From an uncultured Clostridia bacterium (lineage in GTDB: Bacteria; Bacillota; Clostridia; TANB77; CAG-508), in contig CALXET010000004.1 of assembly GCA_944387405.1 (NCBI GenBank), forward strand, positions 1 through 64,000: a DNA stretch of 64,000 bases, given 5' to 3'. This document shows, piece by piece, positions 42,779 to 51,727 of this stretch (the first letter of the stretch is position 1; every line of letters starts with the position of its first letter). Below the pieces are notes generated by a model that saw only the letters and a list, made by a program, of their open reading frames with translations, ran no database searches and was not told the DNA's origin. A program made the position numbers and the translations under genes.

Positions 42779-43609
42779 CTAGCCTTCATATGTTGTAATT
42801 TCAATACTTTCTATTACAACTGGATTTTCTGGTGAAGATTCTTCTCCCATATCATTTTCTTTTACTGGTGTTTTAGCAATTTTATCAACAACATCCATTC
42901 CATCTATAACTTGTCCAAATACTGTATATTGTCCATTTAAGCTCATATATCCACCATATTTTTTATACGCTTCAATTAAACCTTCATCATACCCATATGC
43001 CTCTAGTGATTGTGCCATCTCTTCTGATGGATTTGCTTGAGTTATAAAAAATTGACTTCCTAATGATGATGTTCCAACTCCAGAACTTGCCATACATAAA
43101 GAACCTCTATATGGAACTAATGAATCATCTATTTCTTCTTCAAATCCTTCACCCCAAATGCTTTCTCCTCCAGCACCTGTTCCTTCTGGATCTCCTCCTT
43201 GAATCATAAACTCATCAATTACTCTATGGAATGTTACACCATCATAATAACCATCCTCAGCATGAGTCACAAAATTTTCTACTGCTTTTGGTGCAACATC
43301 ATTAAAGAACTTAACTGTAATATCTCCAAAGTCTGTAACATGAATTATAGCAATTGTTTCTCCTTTTTCAGGTTTTGCCATTTGTTTTTCTGCATTTGCC
43401 ATATAATCAACATTTGCATTCTCGGATGTCTCATTTGATTCATTATTTTCAGCATTTTTCTCTGTTACTGTATTAGTAGAATTTTCTTTTTCTTCCTCTT
43501 CTTTTTTTGTTTCCTCTGGATTCATAATAATAACTACAATTATAATAGCAATTATTACTAATGTAATTATTCCAAGAGCAATTTTTCCACCTGTACTTTC
43601 CACATTCAT
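42779..43609 (-). CDS. Membrane-anchored cyclophilin-type peptidyl-prolyl isomerase
   Basis: 276 residues: a membrane anchor (about 10-29), a Glu/Asn-rich linker (30-70) and a cyclophilin domain (about 85-275). Active-site stretches are FHRVIDEFMIQGGDPEGTG (Arg and Gln of the catalytic set) and GSQFFITQ. VFGQVIDGMDVVDKI is a family hallmark. By topology the isomerase faces outside the membrane, where it would assist folding of exported proteins. No lipobox. TAGGAGGA precedes the ATG. Confidence 0.94.
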   Translation of the reverse strand: MNVESTGGKIALGIITLVIIAIIIVVIIMNPEETKKEEEEKENSTNTVTEKNAENNESNETSENANVDYMANAEKQMAKPEKGETIAIIHVTDFGDITVKFFNDVAPKAVENFVTHAEDGYYDGVTFHRVIDEFMIQGGDPEGTGAGGESIWGEGFEEEIDDSLVPYRGSLCMASSGVGTSSLGSQFFITQANPSEEMAQSLEAYGYDEGLIEAYKKYGGYMSLNGQYTVFGQVIDGMDVVDKIAKTPVKENDMGEESSPENPVVIESIEITTYEG

Positions 43610-43843
43610 TCCTCCTAATCACAATTTTAATAATTATATCAATACATATAATATAATTAAACTTTTTCATATATTATCATATTATATGAAAATATCCAAT
43701 ATTCATTGTTCAATTTTTGACTAATTCTAAAAATAGTTTGTTCTATGTCAAGAAACTGAACACGAAAAAAATTATTTTTTCTAACATATAATTTTTATTA
43801 TGAAGTTATCATAATTTTTTTGTCTAAAAAAAACACATAATTG

Positions 43844-43872
43844 TTGACAATACCCGTGTTCTGTGTTAGAAT
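43844..43872 (+). promoter_or_regulatory. Promoter of rplU-rpmA
   Basis: A perfect TTGACA and TAGAAT are separated by 17 bases. The gene starts about 105 bases downstream, leaving room for the leader. Confidence 0.88.
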
Positions 43873-43877
43873 ATGTA

Positions 43878-43960
43878 ACTGTAATCCGCTTAATTAAGGT
43901 TCATAAAGACTAATTAAGTTTAGTTACCTAAATATTTAAGGATTAGCGAGTATACGAAAA
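43878..43960 (+). ncRNA. Candidate L21 leader
   Basis: The 5' region of rplU contains GTAACT paired with AGTTAC around an inner CTTAATTA/TAATTAAG stem, and AATCC which can pair with the downstream GGATT. Size and position fit the autoregulatory L21 leader of Firmicutes. Identification is by layout, not by a covariance search. Confidence 0.55.
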
Positions 43961-43976
43961 AGGGAGGTGTACTTAA

Positions 43977-44327
43977 ATGTACGCAATTATTGAAGCATGT
44001 GGAAAACAATACAAAGTTTCTGAAGGAGATGTTGTATTTTTCGAAAAATTAGATACTGAAGAAGGTAAAAAAGTTACATTTAAAGATGTTGTTTTAGTAT
44101 CTGATGACAAAAAAGTACAAGTAGGAAATCCTTATGTTAAAGGAGTTAAGGTTGAAGGAAAAGTTGTTTCTCATGGAAAAGGTAAAAAAATCTTAGTATT
44201 CAAATATAAAGCTAAGAAAAATTACAAGAGAACAAGAGGTCATAGACAACCTTATACTAAAGTAGAAATTACAGCTATTAAAACTACAACTGCTAAAAAG
44301 ACAGCTGCAGAAGAAAAAGCTGAATAA
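43977..44327 (+). CDS. rplU: 50S ribosomal protein bL21
   Basis: 116 residues starting [20 protein letters not shown], with [19 protein letters not shown] and [20 protein letters not shown]. The last dozen residues ([14 protein letters not shown]) extend beyond the usual ~102-residue form. GGGAGGTG precedes the ATG. It is followed after 57 bases by rpmA. Confidence 0.98.
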   Translation: MYAIIEACGKQYKVSEGDVVFFEKLDTEEGKKVTFKDVVLVSDDKKVQVGNPYVKGVKVEGKVVSHGKGKKILVFKYKAKKNYKRTRGHRQPYTKVEITAIKTTTAKKTAAEEKAE

Positions 44328-44384
44328 TTAATTGGAATTAATAACGAGACATATAAATAAATATGTGAAGGGAGTGAATTTTAA

Positions 44385-44651
44385 ATGGCACATAAAAAAG
44401 GTCAAGGTAGTGTTAAAAACGGTAGAGACAGTGAGTCAAAGCGTTTAGGTGCAAAAAGAGCTGATGGTCAATTTGTTCAAGCTGGTAACATACTAGTAAG
44501 ACAAAGAGGAACAAAAATACACCCTGGAAATAATGTAGGTATCGGAAGTGATGATACATTATACGCTTTAGAAAGCGGTGTTGTTAAATTTGAAAGAAAG
44601 GGTAAAGACAAAAAACAAGTTAGTGTTTACTCATCATCAGATAATAAATAA
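44385..44651 (+). CDS. rpmA: 50S ribosomal protein bL27, without Firmicute N-terminal extension
   Basis: 88 residues. It begins [20 protein letters not shown] and continues [20 protein letters not shown], the standard bL27 core near the peptidyl-transferase centre. Most Firmicutes make L27 with an extra ~9 residues that the protease Prp removes. Here GGGAG lies directly before an ATG that already gives the mature end, and no prp gene lies between rplU and rpmA. Confidence 0.97.
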   Translation: MAHKKGQGSVKNGRDSESKRLGAKRADGQFVQAGNILVRQRGTKIHPGNNVGIGSDDTLYALESGVVKFERKGKDKKQVSVYSSSDNK

Positions 44652-44661
44652 TTTTAAAAAT

Positions 44662-44688
44662 AAAAAACTGTAATTATTGCAGTTTTTT
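44662..44688 (+). terminator. Terminator of rplU-rpmA
   Basis: AAAAAACTG and CAGTTTTTT arms followed by a long T-run, just past the rpmA stop. Confidence 0.88.
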
Positions 44689-44719
44689 ATTTTTTTATTT
44701 TTATAATTTAAAAAAAAGG

Positions 44720-44748
44720 TTGACAAAAAAATAAAAAAACTTTATAAT
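44720..44748 (+). promoter_or_regulatory. Promoter of tRNA-Met
   Basis: Both hexamers are perfect consensus (TTGACA, 17 bases, TATAAT). The tRNA begins 13 bases after the -10. Confidence 0.92.
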
Positions 44749-44760
44749 ATTATTTGTTAC

Positions 44761-44837
44761 GGCGAGATAGCTCAGTTGGCTAGAGCATCCGGTTCATACC
44801 CGGCAGGTCGATGGTTCGAATCCATTTCTCGCTACCA
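44761..44837 (+). tRNA. tRNA-Met (CAT anticodon), elongator type
   Basis: A 77-base cloverleaf with encoded CCA. The acceptor stem pairs GGCGAGA with TCTCGCT. The D arm is GCTCAGTTGGCTAGAGC, the anticodon loop TTCATAC and the T loop TTCGAAT. The first pair is G-T rather than the C/A mismatch of the initiator, and the anticodon stem lacks the initiator's three G-C pairs, so I call it elongator Met. Lysidine-modified Ile-CAT is the alternative but fits the body less well. Confidence 0.95.
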
Positions 44838-44862
44838 AAATCAGCTAATAGCTGATTTTTTT
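44838..44862 (+). terminator. Terminator of tRNA-Met
   Basis: AAATCAGCT and AGCTGATTT arms with a three-base loop and T-run begin directly after the CCA end. Confidence 0.88.
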
Positions 44863-44884
44863 ATTATTAAATATGTTTAATATA

Positions 44885-44920
44885 AAAATAGTAGTATTTT
44901 ATTATAATACTACTATTTTT
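44885..44920 (-). terminator. Terminator of the J-domain repeat protein gene
   Basis: An approximately 13-base stem (44885-44897 with 44907-44920) has T-rich sequence on the minus side, 14 bases past the stop at 44934. Confidence 0.8.
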
Positions 44921-44933
44921 TAATTATTATTAA

Positions 44934-47678
44934 TTATCTTAGATTAGACATATCTTTCAGCGTTTTTTCATATTCCGCTTCTCTAGACATTAATCCTTCA
45001 AACTCTCTTTTAGCTTTTATTTTCTCGAATCTTTCTCTAATTTCATTAAATATTGATTCATTAATATCTAACCCATCTTTTGTAAACCTTCCCATATATC
45101 CATATTGACTCATACAATTTTCAAAGCACTTGTCTAATATATCATATACATCTAATTTACTATGACCGCTATAGCAATAGTTCTGCATAGCATCAATCAT
45201 TTCTTTTGCTGTATTTTCAAAAAACATACGCCTTTTTGTGCCATTAGAATCCATATGTCTAGATATCTCATAACCATATAGTGTTGTACCATTACTTAAT
45301 GTAATTGTGTCTTGTTTTCCGTCTTGATTTTTTGCAACCATTATCATTGGAGCATGTTCATATCTATCTTTAAAATAAGCTAGACTATTTGGATTAACTG
45401 AATAAAGATAATAAGGATATCCACCAAAATGACCTATATATCCGTATTGTGAATCACTTCTTTTGCTATCATATAAATCTGCTCTATTTAAATTATTTTG
45501 AGATAGCAAATATCTTTCAATTTCAAATTTAATTTCAGGGTTTGCCAATTCTTCAAAAGTGTTTTCACTAAATATATTGTGAACTTTTCCCAATCTATCT
45601 TTAAAAGAATATCCATAAACAAGTGTACCATCTTTTGTTAAGTATGAAAGTTGAGAATTATTATTCCCTATTCTTCGCTTTAGTTCACCATCATTAAATT
45701 TAAGAACTGACGTTTCTTTTAAAGTTGCTTGTCTTAACGTTCTTAAAAAAATTGGATTTATTTCATACATGCCTGTTATAAAGCCTTTATTAGAAAGCCT
45801 TCCAACATATCCATATTGTGAATTTTTATTCTGTACATCATATGAATCTGCTCTATCTATATTACTTTTAGATAATAAGTATTTTTCGACTTCAAACTTA
45901 ATTTCTGGATCTGATAATTCTTCAAAAGTATTCTCACTATATATTTCATGCACTTTTCCTAATTTATCTTTAAAAACATACCCATATGCTACAGAGCCAT
46001 CTTTCATTCTGTATCTAGCATGATATCCATCTTCTATTTTTCTCGTTAATGTACCTGTTGCAAAATCAAGCGAAGATGTCTTTTTCAATTTTGAACGTCT
46101 TAACATCTGAATGAAATCATCATTTACTCTATGATATATCATTGAAGAAAATTCTGTATTATAAATATTTCCAACATATCCGTATTGTGAGTTTTTATTT
46201 TGCACATCATATGAATCTGCTCTATCTATATTACCTTTAGATAATAAGTATTTTTCGACTTCATACTTAATTTCTGGATCTGATAACTCTTCAAAAGTAT
46301 TCTCACTGAATATTTCATGAACTTTTCCCAATTTATCCTTAAATACATATCCATAAATATTAGACCCATCTTTTGTTTTATATTGAACTTGTAAACCATT
46401 TTCTAATACTCTTTTAGTTAATGTTCCTGTTGAAAAATAAAGAGCATCTGTCTTTCTTAATTGCGATTTTCTTCTTTCATTTATAACATCTGGACTCACA
46501 TAATGATATGCTAGAGAAATTCCATTATTTTTTATCCTTCCAACATATCCATATTGTGAATTCTTATCTTGTACATTATATAAATCAGCTCTATTTATAT
46601 TATTTTGAGATAATAAATTTTTTTCAATGTCGTACTTGATTTCTGGGTCTGCTAACTCTTCAAAAGTATTCTCACTATATATTTCATGCACTTTTCCAAG
46701 TTTATCTCTAAAAAGATACCCATAAAGCTCTGTACCATTTCTAGCTTTATAAGATACTTGAAATCCATTTTCTCCAACCTTTTTTGTAAGCTCTCCTGTT
46801 ATAAATTTAAGTTTAGTTGTTTTTCTCAATTGCATATTTCTAAATGTAGATACTATCCTTGGATTTATGTTATGCCACAAAGAACCATAAGGACTAGATA
46901 TATTTCCAACATATCCATATTGTGAATTTTCATCTTGAACATCATATGAGTTTGCTCTCATTAAATTAACTTGTGAAAACAATTCATGTTCAATAAGCCA
47001 TTTTATATCTGGATTAGCTAGTTCCTCAAAAGTATTTTCACTATATATTTCATAAGTCTTTCCCCTCTTATCTGCAAGAACATATCCATATATAATAGTA
47101 CCATCTTTTAATCTAAATTGTTTTTGAATTTTATCTCTATCTAAATTTTTACGTAATATTCCATTTGTAAAAGATATCTCTCCATCCTTAGCATACTCAC
47201 CATAAGAATCGCTTCTACTACTATTTCCTGTAGAACTATTTGTATACTGACTTCTACTTTGAGAACTACTCCTTGTCGAAGAATTTCTTGATGCTGATTT
47301 TTTTTGCTGAGTAGTACTCTGTGAATATGAACCACTAGTTCTTGATTTATGACTTCTTCTATAATTATCTAAAGATTCTTGAAGATATGTGAACTCATCT
47401 GTATCACTAAGATTATGTGCTACTTTATACTCTTTCATTAATTCACGTATTGAATTTAATATCTGGGCAATACGATTACATGTATCTTGATCTTTTTTAC
47501 TAAAGTTTCCTGTCACGTCAGGATGAAACTTTGCAAGTATCTTTTTAGCTTTTCTGTCTAACTGGCGATATGTATTCCCTGTCAAACTCAAATCTACTTT
47601 TTCGCCATTTATTTCTTTTTTTGAAATTTCTTCTAATTCTACTAATAATTTTCCTAAATTTTCTTTTCTAGTTCCCAT
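44934..47678 (-). CDS. J-domain protein with six tandem ~120-residue repeats (914 aa)
   Basis: Residues about 1-100 form a DnaJ-like J domain with the HPD triad in ILAKFHPDVTG (near 52-54). J domains stimulate the ATPase of Hsp70 (DnaK). A Ser/Thr/Gln-rich linker (about 108-165) follows. The rest is a tandem array: each unit has (L/V)YGYVFKDKLGKVHEIYSE, NTFEELSDPEIKFEVEKYL, a NIDRADSYDVQ stretch and SQYGYVG, then a more variable ~50-residue part containing a basic L(R/K)KT and a TG-LT(K/R)(K/R) strand. Five copies are clear (about 187-305, 309-427, 431-552, 553-675, 676-790) and a sixth (about 795-880) is divergent. The charged C-terminus is helical. No membrane segment. I know no described family with this repeat. 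Confidence 0.9.
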   Translation of the reverse strand: MGTRKENLGKLLVELEEISKKEINGEKVDLSLTGNTYRQLDRKAKKILAKFHPDVTGNFSKKDQDTCNRIAQILNSIRELMKEYKVAHNLSDTDEFTYLQESLDNYRRSHKSRTSGSYSQSTTQQKKSASRNSSTRSSSQSRSQYTNSSTGNSSRSDSYGEYAKDGEISFTNGILRKNLDRDKIQKQFRLKDGTIIYGYVLADKRGKTYEIYSENTFEELANPDIKWLIEHELFSQVNLMRANSYDVQDENSQYGYVGNISSPYGSLWHNINPRIVSTFRNMQLRKTTKLKFITGELTKKVGENGFQVSYKARNGTELYGYLFRDKLGKVHEIYSENTFEELADPEIKYDIEKNLLSQNNINRADLYNVQDKNSQYGYVGRIKNNGISLAYHYVSPDVINERRKSQLRKTDALYFSTGTLTKRVLENGLQVQYKTKDGSNIYGYVFKDKLGKVHEIFSENTFEELSDPEIKYEVEKYLLSKGNIDRADSYDVQNKNSQYGYVGNIYNTEFSSMIYHRVNDDFIQMLRRSKLKKTSSLDFATGTLTRKIEDGYHARYRMKDGSVAYGYVFKDKLGKVHEIYSENTFEELSDPEIKFEVEKYLLSKSNIDRADSYDVQNKNSQYGYVGRLSNKGFITGMYEINPIFLRTLRQATLKETSVLKFNDGELKRRIGNNNSQLSYLTKDGTLVYGYSFKDRLGKVHNIFSENTFEELANPEIKFEIERYLLSQNNLNRADLYDSKRSDSQYGYIGHFGGYPYYLYSVNPNSLAYFKDRYEHAPMIMVAKNQDGKQDTITLSNGTTLYGYEISRHMDSNGTKRRMFFENTAKEMIDAMQNYCYSGHSKLDVYDILDKCFENCMSQYGYMGRFTKDGLDINESIFNEIRERFEKIKAKREFEGLMSREAEYEKTLKDMSNLR
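45290..47120 (-). repeat. Coding tandem repeats, six units of about 360 bp
   Basis: The NTFEEL and SQYGYVG segments recur with a spacing of about 355-370 bases through the J-domain gene. The middle copies (units 3 and 4) are the most alike, at protein and DNA level, which suggests recent unequal duplication there. The last unit is the most diverged. Confidence 0.88.
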
Positions 47679-47691
47679 ATTTTTCTCTTCC

Positions 47692-48141
47692 TTAATTATT
47701 ACTATTTTCTAATTTTTCTAATCTTTTTTTATAATAAAAATTAATTTCTAATATTTCAGCTAAAGTTAATAAATATAATTCATCTGTATTCTTTTTATAA
47801 TAATCTATTTTTTTATTCATTTCTTGAACTTTGTTTTCATCATATTCAAATTCAATTTCAGTTACATCTTCTCTATTTGTTTCTTCTTTACCTAAAGCAA
47901 CAGATACTAAATCTGAATTAGATAAATCTTCCCCTAATTCTTGTTCTTTACCTTTTGATTCTTCAAATTTTATATCTGTATTATTCATATCATTTTTTAT
48001 GTCATTTTTTATAACTGCTAAATTAAAATTATTTCCACTTGGCACACTTGAATCATTACCTGCAAGTTCTACTGCAGGTAAGCATTTCGTTGAATTAAAT
48101 CCAAATATTTTCTTTAAAAAATATATTAATCTATCTATCAT
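47692..48141 (-). CDS. Small acidic hypothetical protein (149 aa), partner of the J-domain gene
   Basis: The protein starts MIDRLIYFLKKIFGFNS, an amphipathic, possibly membrane-touching helix. An Asn/Glu/Asp-rich middle and a C-terminal coiled-coil-like helix (about 100-147: VQEMNKKIDYYKKN, LTLAEILEINFYYKKRLEKL) follow. GGGGG precedes the ATG. It ends 13 bases before the J-domain gene begins, so the two are probably co-transcribed and may act together. No known family. Confidence 0.78.
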   Translation of the reverse strand: MIDRLIYFLKKIFGFNSTKCLPAVELAGNDSSVPSGNNFNLAVIKNDIKNDMNNTDIKFEESKGKEQELGEDLSNSDLVSVALGKEETNREDVTEIEFEYDENKVQEMNKKIDYYKKNTDELYLLTLAEILEINFYYKKRLEKLENSNN

Positions 48142-48242
48142 ATATCCCCCATCTAGATTTAAAAAATTTATAATCTACATATTCTTACAAAAAAATCATA
48201 TCAATAATTTTCTTTATTTTCAACCATTTAATTTTAAAAAAC

Positions 48243-48282
48243 AAAAAGATAATATATATTTTTACATATATATTATCTTTTT
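48243..48282 (-). terminator. Terminator of the dnaG-rpoD operon
   Basis: A 17-base perfect stem (48243-48259 with 48266-48282) with A- and T-runs on its ends lies about 18 bases past the last small gene. Confidence 0.85.
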
Positions 48283-48300
48283 ATAAATTATAAATTTTAA

Positions 48301-48465
48301 TTATTTTTTAGATTTTTTATCTTTCTTTACTTCTGGAATTACAATATCCTTTTTATTAATACTTTTCTTTTTAGATACTAAGTCATTTATATGATCTTCA
48401 ACTGGTGAAATATTTAAATCTTTACCATCACCTTGAACTATTTTAATTTCTTTATTTTCACTCAT
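48301..48465 (-). CDS. 54-residue hypothetical protein downstream of rpoD
   Basis: The protein begins MSENKEIKIVQGDGKDLNIS and continues PVEDHINDL, ending in a very basic tail (KKDKKSKK). TAGGAG precedes the ATG, and its TAG is the rpoD stop codon, so translation of the two is tightly linked. The distinct IKIVQGDGKDLNISPVEDHI part looks conserved rather than random. It is probably a small soluble protein of the dnaG-rpoD operon; the function is unknown. Confidence 0.75.
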   Translation of the reverse strand: MSENKEIKIVQGDGKDLNISPVEDHINDLVSKKKSINKKDIVIPEVKKDKKSKK

Positions 48466-48478
48466 TTTACTAAAACTC

Positions 48479-49789
48479 CTATCCCATATAATCTTTTAAT
48501 CTCTTACTTCTACTTGGATGTCTTAGTTTTCTTAATGCCTTAGCCTCAATCTGTCTAATTCTTTCACGTGTTACTTGAAACTCTCTACCAACTTCTTCAA
48601 GAGTTCTTGCCTTTCCATCTTCTAATCCAAATCTTAATTTTAATACTTTTGCTTCTCTTGGAGTAAGAGTACTCATAACTTCCTCTAATTGCTCCTTAAG
48701 TAATGTATACGCTGCTGAATCTTGTGGAGCTGGTGATTCATCATCTGGTATAAAATCTCCCAAATGACTATCATCTTCTTCGCCAATTGGTGTTTCAAGA
48801 GATACTGGATCTTGAGCAATTTTTTGAATTTCCATAACTTTTTCAACTGGTATCTCCATTTCCTCAGCAATCTCTTCTGGCGTAGGCTCTCTTCCTAATT
48901 GTTGTAATAAATGTCTAGATGTACGGATAAGTTTATTAATTGTTTCTACCATATGAACAGGAACTCTTATAGTTCTTGCTTGGTCTGCTATAGCTCTCGT
49001 TATAGCTTGTCTAATCCACCATGTTGCATACGTACTAAACTTAAATCCTTTTTTATAATCAAATTTGTCAACTGCTTTTATTAGTCCCATATTTCCTTCT
49101 TGAATTAAGTCTAAGAATAACATTCCTCTTCCTACATATTTTTTAGCTATACTTACAACTAATCTTAAGTTAGATTCTGCAAGTTTCTTTTTAGCCTCTT
49201 CATCATTTTCTAATACTCTTTTTGCTAAATCTAATTCCTCTTCTGATGTAAGTAGTGGAATTCTACCAATTTCCCTTAAATACATTCTAACAGGATCATC
49301 AGTGTTTGGTCCTTCTACATCATTTATATTACTAATATCATCTAATTTAAGATTTTCTACTTCTTCTAAATCTTCTATTTCTGGTTCTTCATCATCTATA
49401 TCATCTTTTAGTACATCAACACCAAGTTCTTCGAACACATCAAATACTTTATCAATTTGATCAGGTGATATATCTTCTAACTGATTTGCAAGTTCTCCAT
49501 AAGTAATCTTTCCTGACTGTTTAGCTTTTTCTATAATTTTAGTAGCCTTTTCCCTTGCTATATCTTTTTCATTTACTTTTTTTGAATCTTTCGCATCTTT
49601 AGAATCAGCAGTCTCTTTTTTCTTTTTAGCTTTTTCTTTTTCTACTTCTTTTACTTTTTCTCTTGCTTCTTCTGTAGGAATTGCTTCTTCTTTTTTTGTC
49701 TTATTCGTTTCTTTTTTTGCTTTTTCTTCTGGTTTTTTTTCTATTTCTTCTATGTCAATTTGATTTTCTTCTTTTTTAGCCCTTCCCAT
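48479..49789 (-). CDS. sigA: RNA polymerase primary sigma factor SigA/RpoD
   Basis: 436 residues. The first ~85 are a Lys/Glu-rich extension ahead of region 1.1 ([20 protein letters not shown]). Region 1.2 begins [14 protein letters not shown]. Region 2 has [20 protein letters not shown] and [20 protein letters not shown] (-10 recognition and melting). Region 3 has [10 protein letters not shown], and region 4 has [19 protein letters not shown] and [20 protein letters not shown] for the -35. It directs RNA polymerase to the TTGACA/TATAAT promoters seen here. It starts 10 bases after dnaG, the classical order. Confidence 0.98.
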   Translation of the reverse strand: MGRAKKEENQIDIEEIEKKPEEKAKKETNKTKKEEAIPTEEAREKVKEVEKEKAKKKKETADSKDAKDSKKVNEKDIAREKATKIIEKAKQSGKITYGELANQLEDISPDQIDKVFDVFEELGVDVLKDDIDDEEPEIEDLEEVENLKLDDISNINDVEGPNTDDPVRMYLREIGRIPLLTSEEELDLAKRVLENDEEAKKKLAESNLRLVVSIAKKYVGRGMLFLDLIQEGNMGLIKAVDKFDYKKGFKFSTYATWWIRQAITRAIADQARTIRVPVHMVETINKLIRTSRHLLQQLGREPTPEEIAEEMEIPVEKVMEIQKIAQDPVSLETPIGEEDDSHLGDFIPDDESPAPQDSAAYTLLKEQLEEVMSTLTPREAKVLKLRFGLEDGKARTLEEVGREFQVTRERIRQIEAKALRKLRHPSRSKRLKDYMG

Positions 49790-49799
49790 TATTTACCTC

Positions 49800-51584
49800 C
49801 TATTTCATTCTTGCTAGCTTCATAACTATACTACTTAACTCTTTTTCTAAACTAGCTTTTTCTTCTTTTGTTAATTCATCATTTTCTAATGATTGTATAA
49901 TATCATTTCTCCTATCTATTAGTCTGTCCTTATTATAACTATTTATGATATCATCTATACATTTATCTACATCGCCAATTTCATAATCATCTGCCATAAG
50001 CATTGTAATATGACTTGTAATTTCGTCATCATCTGTAAAATAATTTAAAACCTCGCTAGAAATCTTTTCCTTGTTGTCAATTAATTCATATAATTTATTT
50101 ATGATTTTTTTGTTAATATCATATTTAAAATCACTTTCAAATAAATTACTTCTAATCTTTTCTGTTACTTTTTCAGGATAATTTAATAGCAAATATATAA
50201 CTACATTTTCTTTTTTTATAATTGAATCGTCAACTTTTGATTTCTTTGAAATCTGTTTCTTTCTAATTATTTTTTCTGGTTCTTCCTTCTTTGCCGTATT
50301 TGCATATTTTATTTTATTAACTTCTGAATAAATTGCTTCTTTTGATATAGAATATTCATTTGCAATTTTTTCTACATAAATTTCAAGTTCAATTTGACTA
50401 TCCACCTCTGATAAAACTTTAGCTATTTCTTGTAAAAATTTAATTTTATCATTAGTATTATCTAAATCGAACTTGTTTTTTAAGACTTTAACTTTAAATT
50501 CGACTAATGAAATTGCATTATCAATTAGTAAATTAAATCTTCCTGTTCCATATTTAATTACATACTCATCTGGATCTTTAGCACCTTCCATCTGAAGTAT
50601 TCTAACATCGCATCCTAAATTTCTTAAGATTTCCAATCCTCTTAAAGTAGCTGCTTGTCCAGCACTATCTGAATCATAGCTAATTATAATCTGTTCTGCA
50701 TACTTTCTTAATAATCTTCCCTGCGCTTCTGTAAGGGCTGTTCCTAAAGATGCAACAACATTTGTAATTCCTCTTTGATATAAAGAAATTGCATCCATAT
50801 ATCCTTCTACTATGACAACCTTTTTCAAATCACCTTTTTTAGCTACATTTAACCCAAATAAATTTCTTCCTTTTGAATAAACAATATTCTCAGGAGAATT
50901 TATATACTTAGGTAAAGAATTATCTAATACTCTACCTCCAAATGCTATAACTTTACCTCTAACATCTAAAATTGGTATCATAAGTCTTCTTCTGAATCTA
51001 TCAATAAACTGTCCTCTATCATTTTTATTTACTAAACTTGAAGCAAGTATTTCATTATCAGAAAAACCTTTTGATTTTAAATGATTATATAGCTCATTAT
51101 ATGTACCAGAGTATCCAATTAAAAAATTCTTTAATGTTGCATTATTTAATTTTCTTTCTTTTACATAGTTTTGTGCTTCTTTTGCTGTAGGTTTGTATAA
51201 GTTATCATGATAAAACCTTGCTGTTTCCTCATTTATCTTATAAACCTTATCTTTAAGCATCTGTCTTTGATTAAATTGTTCATTTTCCGTTTTAGGCAAT
51301 TCTATTCCTGCTCTATCTGCCAGAAATTCCATTGTGTCTTTAAAATCTAAATTTTCTATCTTACTTATAAAATGAATAACATTTCCTCCGACACCACATC
51401 CGAAACAATGAAATATCTGTTTATCTGGTGAGACAGAAAAAGAAGGTGATTTTTCTTTATGAAAAGGGCATAAACCAAAAAAATTTCTGCCTTTTCGCTT
51501 TAGTTGAACATATTGAGAAACTGTATCAACTATGTCATTCGATGATCTTATTTCTTCTATTAATTCATCACTATATCGAATCAT
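49800..51584 (-). CDS. dnaG: DNA primase
   Basis: 594 residues, normal length. The N-terminal CHC2 zinc finger is CPFHKEKSPSFSVSPDKQ followed by FHCFGCGVGGNVI (about 41-70). The Toprim catalytic core has VVIVEGYMDAISLY (about 257-270) and ISYDSDSAGQAAT (about 302-314). The C-terminal helicase-interaction region is helical. It makes RNA primers at the replication fork. AAGGAAGGG precedes the ATG. First gene of dnaG-sigA. Confidence 0.98.
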   Translation of the reverse strand: MIRYSDELIEEIRSSNDIVDTVSQYVQLKRKGRNFFGLCPFHKEKSPSFSVSPDKQIFHCFGCGVGGNVIHFISKIENLDFKDTMEFLADRAGIELPKTENEQFNQRQMLKDKVYKINEETARFYHDNLYKPTAKEAQNYVKERKLNNATLKNFLIGYSGTYNELYNHLKSKGFSDNEILASSLVNKNDRGQFIDRFRRRLMIPILDVRGKVIAFGGRVLDNSLPKYINSPENIVYSKGRNLFGLNVAKKGDLKKVVIVEGYMDAISLYQRGITNVVASLGTALTEAQGRLLRKYAEQIIISYDSDSAGQAATLRGLEILRNLGCDVRILQMEGAKDPDEYVIKYGTGRFNLLIDNAISLVEFKVKVLKNKFDLDNTNDKIKFLQEIAKVLSEVDSQIELEIYVEKIANEYSISKEAIYSEVNKIKYANTAKKEEPEKIIRKKQISKKSKVDDSIIKKENVVIYLLLNYPEKVTEKIRSNLFESDFKYDINKKIINKLYELIDNKEKISSEVLNYFTDDDEITSHITMLMADDYEIGDVDKCIDDIINSYNKDRLIDRRNDIIQSLENDELTKEEKASLEKELSSIVMKLARMK

Positions 51585-51695
51585 TTTATCCCTTCCTTTT
51601 AATAATATTCGACAGATTTACAATAAATCCTGCACAGGTTACATAATTTTTTAAAATTATATTACAATTATTAAACTTTTTTGTTACTTTACACA

Positions 51696-51726
51696 AAAAG
51701 CATGACTATTTCTAGTCATGCTTTTT
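51696..51726 (-). terminator. Terminator of the InlB-repeat protein gene
   Basis: A perfect 14-base stem (51696-51709 with 51713-51726) with a three-base TTC loop touches the stop codon region, with TTTTTG following on the minus strand. Confidence 0.9.
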
Positions 51727-51727
51727 A

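Noticed and set aside
43473-43670. 65-residue minus-strand frame overlapping the cyclophilin start
   Set aside because: It is an out-of-frame reading of the cyclophilin N-terminus and promoter, with no ribosome site of its own.
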